Source: Eubacterium sp. (GTDB lineage Bacteria; Bacillota; Clostridia; Lachnospirales; Lachnospiraceae). Taken from it: DNA of 64,000 nt. The position numbers and the translations under genes were made by a program. Of this stretch, positions 45,050-52,386 are shown piece after piece. The notes under the pieces are model-generated. The model was not told the origin of the DNA, ran no database searches, and saw nothing but the letters and a program-made list of their open reading frames with translations. How positions within the stretch are numbered: the first letter of the stretch is position 1; each line of letters begins with the position of its first letter. Location: positions 124,001 to 188,000 of the forward strand of contig JAGBBZ010000023.1 in NCBI GenBank assembly GCA_017938215.1. Reading direction: 5' to 3'.

Positions 45050-46408
45050 ATGAGGGAAAAAGAGCATCAATCCATAGAGTGGAAAGAATCTTGGCAAGAT
45101 GAATATCTGAAGTGGATTTGTGGATATGCTAATGCTTACGGTGGAACACTATACATAGGTACAGATGACGATGGTAATGTGGTGGGAATTGACAATGCGA
45201 GAGAGCTTTTGGAACGAATCCCTAATAAAATTACAGATATGATGGGTATCATCGCGGATGTAAATTTATTGTATAAAGGCGACCTTGAGTATTTGCAGAT
45301 AGTTGTTGATAAATATCCGTCACTAATAAGTTTTCGTGGAAAGTATTACTATCGTTCCGGAAGTACCATGCGTGAGATTACCGGAAAGGAATTGGAAAGA
45401 GCTTTGTTGAAAACACAGGGAAGAACATGGGATGGTGTACCATTGCCTAAAATATCAGTGACTGATTTAAAGCAGGATGCAATTCAGCTGTTTAAAGAGA
45501 AGGCTGTAAAGAGAGGCAGGCTTACACAAGAGGAAGCTGGTGTTGAAGACTCTATTTTGATGGATAACCTACACCTCATTGATGAAGAGGGATATTTGAT
45601 AAGAGCAGCCATGCTGGCTTTTTACAAGGATCCGGAGAAGTGGGTAACAGGGTCCTATATTAAAATTGGCTACTTTGGCAAGTCGGATGCGGATTTGGTA
45701 TATCAGGATGAAGTGCATGGTCCATTGATTGAGCAGGTAGATAAGACCGTTGATTTGGTCTATACAAAATACATGAAAGCACTTATTGCTTATGAGGGAA
45801 TTCAGAGAGTGGAGCAGTTTATGTTCCATAAAGATGCCTTTCGTGAAATTCTCTTGAATGCAATTGTGCATAAGGATTATAGTAGCTGCAATCCTATTCA
45901 GATTAGCGTATACGAGGACAAGATATACATTTGGAACGATGGCGAGATGCCGCCGAATTTGGATTCCACGGACAAGTTGTTTATGAAGCATTCCTCTAAG
46001 CCATATAATCCGAAATTGGCAAATGTCTTCTTTAAAAGCGGTATGATTGAAGCTTGGGGAAGAGGCTTTGAAAAGATTAAAGAAGCTTGTGGACTGTACG
46101 ATGGTCCTTTGCCGGAGTATGAGATAAATGAGTCGGGAATCATGGTTCTGTGTAAGGCTTGTGATAAGTATTTGGAACTGTTAAGAAATGATGGTCAACA
46201 TCATGACCAAAATGGTCATGATATGGTCATGATGATTTTAGACTTTTGCAAAGATGCAAAATCTGTACCGGAAATTATGGATAATTTTGGTTTTGAAAGC
46301 AGAACAAGCTTTAGGAGAAAATATTTAAATGATTTGGTGGAGACTGGAAAGTTAAAAATGACTATGCCAGATAAACCTAAGAGTAAAAAACAAAAGTATT
46401 ATTCATAA
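45050..46408 (+). CDS. AlbA_2 / HATPase / winged-helix regulator-like protein
   Basis: 452 aa. Residues 5-120 are an AlbA_2 (Schlafen-type) domain: QSIEWKESWQDEYLKWICGY, ANAYGGTLYIGTDDDGNVVG. Residues about 260-360 are a HATPase_c_4-like domain (FREILLNAIVHKDYSSCNPI, YIWNDGEMPPNL, GMIEAWGRGFEKI). The last 60 residues look like a winged helix (KSVPEIMDNFGFESRTSFRRK). This is the COG2865 layout, often called RecG-like regulators. An H/D/N/M-rich stretch (QHHDQNGHDMVMM) is encoded by a DNA palindrome similar to one just after the gene. Confidence 0.88.
   Translation: MREKEHQSIEWKESWQDEYLKWICGYANAYGGTLYIGTDDDGNVVGIDNARELLERIPNKITDMMGIIADVNLLYKGDLEYLQIVVDKYPSLISFRGKYYYRSGSTMREITGKELERALLKTQGRTWDGVPLPKISVTDLKQDAIQLFKEKAVKRGRLTQEEAGVEDSILMDNLHLIDEEGYLIRAAMLAFYKDPEKWVTGSYIKIGYFGKSDADLVYQDEVHGPLIEQVDKTVDLVYTKYMKALIAYEGIQRVEQFMFHKDAFREILLNAIVHKDYSSCNPIQISVYEDKIYIWNDGEMPPNLDSTDKLFMKHSSKPYNPKLANVFFKSGMIEAWGRGFEKIKEACGLYDGPLPEYEINESGIMVLCKACDKYLELLRNDGQHHDQNGHDMVMMILDFCKDAKSVPEIMDNFGFESRTSFRRKYLNDLVETGKLKMTMPDKPKSKKQKYYS
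46200..46222. promoter_or_regulatory. Perfect palindrome inside the AlbA_2 gene
   Basis: Arms ATCATGACCA and TGGTCATGAT with a 3-nt spacer, followed by a further half-site GGTCATGATG (46225-46234). Related to the palindrome at 46419-46455. Confidence 0.7.
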
Positions 46409-46418
46409 GCGGATTTCA

Positions 46419-46455
46419 TAACCACATCATGACCAAGTTGGTTATGATGTGGTTA
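46419..46455. promoter_or_regulatory. 37-bp near-perfect palindrome between the AlbA_2 and YobI-type genes
   Basis: 18-base arms (46419-46436 and 46438-46455) with one mismatch and a 1-nt centre; the arm contains CATCATGACCAA. It starts 11 nt after the AlbA_2 stop and ends 43 nt before the NTPase start. No T-run follows, and a 1-nt centre is better suited to a DNA operator than to a terminator, although the inner pairs could open into a loop. Confidence 0.75.
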
Positions 46456-46497
46456 GCTAATTAAGAGCGAATCATAGTTGCATAAGAGGAGTGTTGT

Positions 46498-49400
46498 ATG
46501 GAACATAAGAAATATTATTTTGAAAAGTTAACACCAGTAAATGACATAGATATTTCTGTGTATGAAGAGGCTATTGATTATATATTTGATAATGCAGATA
46601 TAACTAACGTGGCAATTTCTGGCTCATACAGTGCTGGAAAAAGTAGTGTTATAGATACTTATAAGGAAAAACATAAAGAATATAAATTTATGCATATTTC
46701 TTTAGCGCATTTTGAAACACCTAACAAAGATGATGGCGAGATTAAAGAGTCAGTACTTGAAGGGAAAATTTTAAATCAGTTAATTCATCAAATTCCATCA
46801 GAGAAAATTCCTCAAACTAATTTCAGAGTGAAAAAGGATACAGGAAAAAGTAGAATATTCTTGATGGCATTGGTGTTATGCTTATTAATTGGTAGTGTAG
46901 CCTTTTTATTGTTATCAAATAAAATATCTTCATTTGTGGGAGCATTGCCGGAGAATGTCGTAAAAAATGTACTCACAGTAGTAACTGGAGAGTATGCAAC
47001 AATAGTTGTGGTATTGATTCTTGTGGTAAGCAGTGTGATATGTATTTATAATGTTGTAAAAATTCAACATAATAAAAACATATTTCATAAAGTAAGTGTT
47101 CAAGGAAATACAATAGAGATTTTTGAAAAGCAGGATGAATCTTACTTTGACAAGTATTTAAATGAAGTATTATATCTTTTTGAACAAGTAGATGCTGATG
47201 TGATTGTTTTTGAAGATATGGATAGGTTTAATGCAAATAGTATTTTCGAAAGATTGCGGGAGGTGAACCATTTAACTAATACGCAAAGAAGAACATTGTT
47301 TGCAAATAAAAAAGGACAGTATAAACCTTTGAGATTCTTTTATTTGTTAAGAGATGATATTTTTACAACAAAGGACAGAACAAAATTCTTTGATTATATA
47401 ATCCCAATTGTTCCAGTGTTAGATGGATCAAACTCGTATGAACAATTTATAAGGCACTTAAGGAAAGGTAATATTTTCGAAAAGTTTGAAACAAGCTTTT
47501 TACAAAGATTATCACTATATATTGATGATATGAGAGTTCTAAAAAATGTATATAATGAGTTTGTTATATATATGAATCGATTGGATAATACTGACCTTAA
47601 TTGGAATAAAATGCTAGCACTTATTGTGTATAAAAATTTATTCCCTAGAGATTTTAGTAATCTTCAACTGGGCAAAGGGTATGTTCATGAATTATTTGAG
47701 CAGAAAGATAATCTTAGAAGAGAAGTAATAAAGCAACTTGAGGAAGATAAACAACTGGTGACTGAACATATAGATAGAATAAATAATGAAATTCTTAATG
47801 ATACGCAGGAATTAGAAGATGCATATGAAGCAAAATATGAAAAGTTACCTCGAGATTATTATGGTAGGATTACACAGGAAGGGCAAAATAGAAAAAACGA
47901 ATTAGAAAACGAAAAAAAACTTCGAAAGAAAGCAATAGAGGATCGTGCCAATGCAAAGCTTCCTAGCTATGAAAAGGAAGTTGCAGATATTGAGCAAAAA
48001 ATCACATTAGTGAAAACTCAATTGCTAGCTGAATTGATAACAAGAAAAAATGCAGAATCGGTGTTCATGATAAGTAGCATTAATCCGATTGGACAGGAAC
48101 AAAACTTCAATGAGATTAAGGGCAGTGACTATTTTGAGTTGTTGAAATTTCTTATTCGCTCTGGGTATATTGACGAAACATATTGCGATTATATGACCTA
48201 TTTTTATGAAGAAAGCCTATCAGCTAATGATAAGACTTTTTTAAGAAGAATAACAGATAAAAGAGGGGCTGACTTTGAGTATTCATTACAGGAAGTTCAG
48301 AAAGTTATTATATCTCCTGTATTGCGCGTTGTTGATTTTGGAGAAGAAGAAACATTAAATTTTGAACTTTTAAGTGGATTGCTTGTTAATCAAGGACTGC
48401 CAAATTGTCAGATGTACTTAAAGGCTTTAATAGATCAGCTTAAGACTGATAATCGAATAGATTTTGTGACTAAGTATTATGATTCAGATAAATTTGTAAA
48501 TACATTTATAGTAAAATTAAATGAACAGTGGCCTGAATTCTTTTCATATGTTGTCTCTAATAAAAAAATGTCGATAGAGCAAATAAGAAAATATTCTATT
48601 GATACTTTGTGTTTGTCAGACGGTGAGACAATATCGCAGGTGAATTTTGATAACAGCTTGAGTGATTATATATCAGAGCAAGAAGATTATTTGAGTATAC
48701 AAGGTGTTGATGTAGATGATGTGATATCAAAGTTTGATGTGTTACAGGTGTCGTTTCAAGCAATTAATTACGAAAAATCTAACAAAGAGTTATTTGATAA
48801 AGTTTATGAGCATGATCTTTACGATTTGACATTTAATAATATTGAAATGATGCTTAGGAGTCAGCATGAAGTAACAAGCTCTTATGATATAAAGCATAAG
48901 AATTATACAATTATTAAAGAAGTGGGAGCTTCTCCGCTAGCAGAATATGTAGATTTGAATTTGAAATCGTATTTAGAAGAAATAATTTTGAATTGTGGAG
49001 AGAAAATTGAGGATGTTGAATCTGCGGCATTAAGTATCTTGAACAACAGTTCTGTTGATGAAGAAATTAAAGAAAAATATATAGCATTTTTGAGTTCTAC
49101 AATTGATGATATAACTAAGGTAGATAATCAAAGCTTGTGGAAAGTGCTGATTGTAAATGGAATAGTGAAAATGTCTGTTTCAAATGTGATATGCTATTTC
49201 CAAAAACATGGATTAACTCTTGAATTGGTAGTATTTATTAATGGTATGAATCTAAACACGGATTATACAAGTGTGCAAGAAGAATTTGGCGTGGAGGTTG
49301 CAGAAAAATTCTTTGATTCTGTGGCTATAAGTAATGAGATTGAAACAGCTAAATATCAAAAAGTACTAACCGATATGGGATACTATTTTGATACATATGA

Positions 49401-50151
49401 TGCAAAAGAAATTGAAGATGAAAAGATAAGGGTGCTTATAGACAATCAAATTATTGAGATGAACGAAATGGGATTGGATTTTATTCGTAATAATTATGAA
49501 GGTCATTGTATGCATTTCATTGAACTCAATGTAAAAGAGTATGTAGAGATTCAAACAGAAGATATCTTCAATTATGATGAGGCTGTAAAAGTATTAGAAT
49601 TTAGTTGTGATGATGAACTGAAAATAAAATTGTTAGGTTTTACAAGTGATCCTATATCTGTACTTGATAAAGAACTATCAAATGAAGTCTTAGAGTATAT
49701 TTTAGAACATAATTTTGATTGTGCTGATAAAGAATACTTATGTCAGCATTATTCGCAGTATCACGAATCAGTACGAGCCCTCATATTAAAAAAAGCAGTT
49801 TGTGATATTAATAATATCATAAATGACAGTATTGTAATTGAGGATAATTTACTTTCTGATATTTTAACAAAAAGTAAATTAAGTCAAACAATTAAGATTA
49901 AGGTATGGGCTAAATCGATTCCTATGTTGAATGAGGAAACTTGTAAAAAGCATTTTGATGAACTGGGAGTTTCTGAACTTAAGGGTATCTTTACAAAACG
50001 AAATACAACGACTAGAAGCTATATTAAAACGGATGAAGTAACAGCAATCCTATCCGAGTTAAAGAAGAATGCATGGATACATGATTATTATGAGACAGAT
50101 GAAAAGGAAAGCTACATTGTTATGAAATATCCGCCGAAAACTGATAAGTGA
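46498..50151 (+). CDS. YobI-type membrane-associated P-loop NTPase
   Basis: 1217 aa. Walker A GSYSAGKS at 42-49, Walker B VIVFEDMD at about 235-242, sensor-like FFYLLRDDIF near 275. Two membrane helices (about 119-140 and 168-187) interrupt the NTPase domain, like KAP-type and YobI NTPases. Coiled-coil-forming sequence at about 400-510 is followed by a long helical, repeat-like C-terminal region (500-1217), as in STAND-type sensors. Annotated families of this shape occur in defence islands, and YobI itself is uncharacterised. GAGGAG-like site (AAGAGGAG) precedes the ATG. Confidence 0.8.
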   Translation: MEHKKYYFEKLTPVNDIDISVYEEAIDYIFDNADITNVAISGSYSAGKSSVIDTYKEKHKEYKFMHISLAHFETPNKDDGEIKESVLEGKILNQLIHQIPSEKIPQTNFRVKKDTGKSRIFLMALVLCLLIGSVAFLLLSNKISSFVGALPENVVKNVLTVVTGEYATIVVVLILVVSSVICIYNVVKIQHNKNIFHKVSVQGNTIEIFEKQDESYFDKYLNEVLYLFEQVDADVIVFEDMDRFNANSIFERLREVNHLTNTQRRTLFANKKGQYKPLRFFYLLRDDIFTTKDRTKFFDYIIPIVPVLDGSNSYEQFIRHLRKGNIFEKFETSFLQRLSLYIDDMRVLKNVYNEFVIYMNRLDNTDLNWNKMLALIVYKNLFPRDFSNLQLGKGYVHELFEQKDNLRREVIKQLEEDKQLVTEHIDRINNEILNDTQELEDAYEAKYEKLPRDYYGRITQEGQNRKNELENEKKLRKKAIEDRANAKLPSYEKEVADIEQKITLVKTQLLAELITRKNAESVFMISSINPIGQEQNFNEIKGSDYFELLKFLIRSGYIDETYCDYMTYFYEESLSANDKTFLRRITDKRGADFEYSLQEVQKVIISPVLRVVDFGEEETLNFELLSGLLVNQGLPNCQMYLKALIDQLKTDNRIDFVTKYYDSDKFVNTFIVKLNEQWPEFFSYVVSNKKMSIEQIRKYSIDTLCLSDGETISQVNFDNSLSDYISEQEDYLSIQGVDVDDVISKFDVLQVSFQAINYEKSNKELFDKVYEHDLYDLTFNNIEMMLRSQHEVTSSYDIKHKNYTIIKEVGASPLAEYVDLNLKSYLEEIILNCGEKIEDVESAALSILNNSSVDEEIKEKYIAFLSSTIDDITKVDNQSLWKVLIVNGIVKMSVSNVICYFQKHGLTLELVVFINGMNLNTDYTSVQEEFGVEVAEKFFDSVAISNEIETAKYQKVLTDMGYYFDTYDAKEIEDEKIRVLIDNQIIEMNEMGLDFIRNNYEGHCMHFIELNVKEYVEIQTEDIFNYDEAVKVLEFSCDDELKIKLLGFTSDPISVLDKELSNEVLEYILEHNFDCADKEYLCQHYSQYHESVRALILKKAVCDINNIINDSIVIEDNLLSDILTKSKLSQTIKIKVWAKSIPMLNEETCKKHFDELGVSELKGIFTKRNTTTRSYIKTDEVTAILSELKKNAWIHDYYETDEKESYIVMKYPPKTDK

Positions 50152-50870
50152 TATCAGAAGCGTTGAAAAAGCTAAACAGTGTTTAACCTTTTTGGAGAAA
50201 AACACATAGCATCCACCCGAACTTATCCTTTCTCGTGGTACTAACCTTTTAAGAATCACCACCCGAAAGCCGGTGGAACCGGAAATGGATAATAAAATGG
50301 ACATTATTATTTCTAGTACCGGGGTATTTGGCACTAGGATTTCACTGTAGATTGTGAGTGTGGCGTTGCGGTATTTTGTGGTACTATAAAGCATTACCAA
50401 AAAATAAGTTCCGGTACTATAAAAGCGGCAAAATAGCCCATAAAAGCGAGCACAGAAATCTTGGAAGCCCCTGATTTACCTGCGGTACTAATGGTGTGAC
50501 TAAAAGCTATTTCAGTAAAGCTATTATAAGAATCTTTTGGATACATAAAATTCTTCTTGTAATTTGCAAAAATGGATTCTATAATAAAATCATGGTTGGA
50601 AAGTGACTTGGAACTCACTGTCTCCGGTAGTATCGGCAGGAACGCCAAAACAGGGGAAAACGAGTTGAAAAATTCATTTCCAGCCAGAGGAACCATTCAC
50701 AGTGATGGAAAATTTATCTGACTTATACCTACAATAGTACCAAAAATTTGGTACTAAAATGGTACTACAGTCGATAAGAACGAAAAATAATTGGAACAAA
50801 ATATACATATGTTCAATACAAATATGTATAGAAAACTAATGAAAAACAATATCTCACACTTCAAACTTTG
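50152..50870. other. Noncoding stretch with eight GGTACTA heptamers
   Basis: About 720 bp without a convincing gene. GGTACTA occurs on the plus strand at 50237, 50380, 50413, 50484, 50750 and 50761 and as TAGTACC at 50314 and 50735. Minus-strand frames at 50059-50400 and 50394-50696 show no domain features. Possible arm-type binding sites or relics of an integrative element. Confidence 0.6.
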
Positions 50871-50899
50871 CGAGTTTGAGTAGAAAATGGACTGAGAGC

Positions 50900-50970
50900 A
50901 GTCTGTAAAATAAAAAACAGCTGGACGCGAGTGCTTGCATTCGAGGACGGCTGTTTTTATTTTGCAGACT
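50900..50970. repeat. Long CTTG-loop hairpin near the island's right end
   Basis: Arms at 50900-50921 and 50950-50970 pair over 21 bp with one G-U and one bulged A; the loop contains TGCTTGCAT followed by AGGACGG and a T-rich arm. The core matches the hairpin after guaA (38382-38400) at 16 of 19 positions. Confidence 0.7.
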
Positions 50971-50979
50971 ATTTGAAGG

Positions 50980-51220
50980 CATGACACGAGGCTTATGGGG
51001 GAGCAAAGCGAGCCAATAAGAGGAGTGCCATGACTGCTCGAAGGCCGTGGAGCGAATGTGCAAGCTTGCTTGCAACAGACGATTGTTCTCTTTGTCTATA
51101 GCGCGCGTAGTAACTGCCATTGGCAGTTACGGGACCGCATTTGTGTGAGGCGAGCGAAAAGCAGTCGTAGACAATAAAGGATGTCGAGCGCAAGCTTAGT
51201 TGTGACTCGGCATTTTTTTT
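50980..51220 (+). ncRNA. Candidate structured noncoding RNA ending in a terminator
   Basis: No protein-like frame. Visible stems include GCAAG-CTTG-CTTGC (51058-51072), a 21-bp palindrome GTAACTGCC/GGCAGTTAC around 51110-51130, TTGTCTA with TAGACAA (about 51094 and 51167), and the terminal hairpin ATGTCGAG/CTCGGCAT at 51181-51213 followed by eight T. A promoter was not identified, so a transcript is inferred only from structure. Confidence 0.35.
51181..51220 (+). terminator. Intrinsic terminator before the immunity-like genes
   Basis: Arms ATGTCGAG (51181-51188) and CTCGGCAT (51206-51213, one G-U) followed by TTTTTTTT. Confidence 0.75.
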
Positions 51221-51241
51221 GACGCAATATGATAGTTGTTG

Positions 51242-51250
51242 TGTTATAAT
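51242..51250 (+). promoter_or_regulatory. Extended -10 promoter for the 51360 gene
   Basis: TGTTATAAT, a TGnTATAAT extended -10 element; the nearest -35-like TTGACG (51219-51224) is 20 nt away. The leader to the ATG is about 100 nt. Confidence 0.5.
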
Positions 51251-51359
51251 GGTACGTAATAGGTTAAGAAACTTTGAATTCTCACTCGAGGTGTTTTAAG
51301 GGATTTAATAACTATCACTATGAAAATATTGAGTGAAAATATTGTAAAGGATGTAAAGT

Positions 51360-51773
51360 ATGAGCATAGACGAGGCTAAAGAACTGTTAGGATATCACTC
51401 GGGCAGAAGTGGAAATGTTGATGATCCTAAATGGATAAATGGTTTCTTGGGAAGCTTGAGACCGTTTAAAGGTGAACTGATTGAGCATAATTTTATAGAA
51501 GTTATGGAATGCATGAAGGTTTTACAGGATGAATTTAGGAAAGATAAGGTTGGTAGGAGTATTGTGGCAGACGTCGTAGCAATCACCCATTTAGCTAGAG
51601 TTTGGGCATCGCCGGATGGGATGCTAGGGTCTAATAAAATACTGACCGAGGAACAAACAACTCAATTAAATCTGTGGGTAGATATTATACAAGAGACACT
51701 TATGTGGCTTTTAGATGATGCACCAGAGGAGGCATTTTGGTCTTATGAAATGTATTTGGAAGAGGAGTTATGA
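51360..51773 (+). CDS. Immunity-like hypothetical protein
   Basis: 137 aa, not recognised at domain level. Acidic, soluble and helical (ELIEHNFIEVMECMKVLQDE, VVAITHLARVWASPDGML, LNLWVDIIQETLMWLLDDAP). Size, acidity, AT-rich codon use and position next to an ankyrin-repeat gene are typical of immunity proteins of polymorphic toxin systems, but no toxin is present. A TATG arrangement overlaps the ribosome binding region GGATGTAAAGT. Confidence 0.6.
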   Translation: MSIDEAKELLGYHSGRSGNVDDPKWINGFLGSLRPFKGELIEHNFIEVMECMKVLQDEFRKDKVGRSIVADVVAITHLARVWASPDGMLGSNKILTEEQTTQLNLWVDIIQETLMWLLDDAPEEAFWSYEMYLEEEL

Positions 51774-51829
51774 TGACACCCAAAAATAAATGTGATTTTG
51801 AAGTATATTAATTGGATAAGGAGATAGTA

Positions 51830-52252
51830 ATGAAATCAACTGGACCATACCCTACAATGTATAACAGAGATGAAATATTTTTTAGATTGGGCATTGAAAA
51901 GTCAGAAGAACTTCTACAAAAAATCAGATGTGCAGAAAATCCGGACTTTCAAGATGATATTGGGTTTTCGTATCTTCATAGAGCATGTCAAGCTCATTAT
52001 TTAGAAGCGATAGAAGCGCTTTTGAAAATGGGCGCCAATCCTAATATTAATGATAACAGTGGACATTCACCTATTTTAGATGCTATTGGTAGCATCAACG
52101 AAAACAATAATGCGATACTTGAACTTATGTTAGAATATGGGTTAGATTTAGATAAAATGGAAGGCGAAATGACATTAAAAGAGCTGATAGAGTCTTTTGA
52201 TGACGATGAAATGAATCTAATAATTCATAGGTATTATAATTCGAGTAAGTAA
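51830..52252 (+). CDS. Ankyrin-repeat protein, immunity-like
   Basis: 140 aa. Two ankyrin repeats are visible: SYLHRACQAHYLEAIEALLK followed by MGANPNINDNSGHSPILDAI, and a third partial LELMLEYGLDLDKMEGEMTL. No signal or membrane helix. Small ankyrin proteins are frequent immunity partners in toxin cassettes. AAGGAG is 6 nt before ATG 51830. Lies 56 nt after the other immunity-like gene, probably one operon. Confidence 0.75.
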   Translation: MKSTGPYPTMYNRDEIFFRLGIEKSEELLQKIRCAENPDFQDDIGFSYLHRACQAHYLEAIEALLKMGANPNINDNSGHSPILDAIGSINENNNAILELMLEYGLDLDKMEGEMTLKELIESFDDDEMNLIIHRYYNSSK

Positions 52253-52386
52253 ATTATTATGAAAGAAACATGAAATTTCAGGCTGTTTTCATCTTTATTA
52301 CACATCCTCAAAAAAGTCAAGAAATATCCTCTCGATGGTGTATAATGGACTTACATCGCGATGAACCGAAAGAAAGGAAGTTGACT

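Noticed and set aside
50394..50696. 100-codon minus-strand frame in the GGTACTA region
   Set aside because: Low-complexity hydrophobic and serine residues, no ribosome binding site, and overlapping repeats; unlikely to be a gene.
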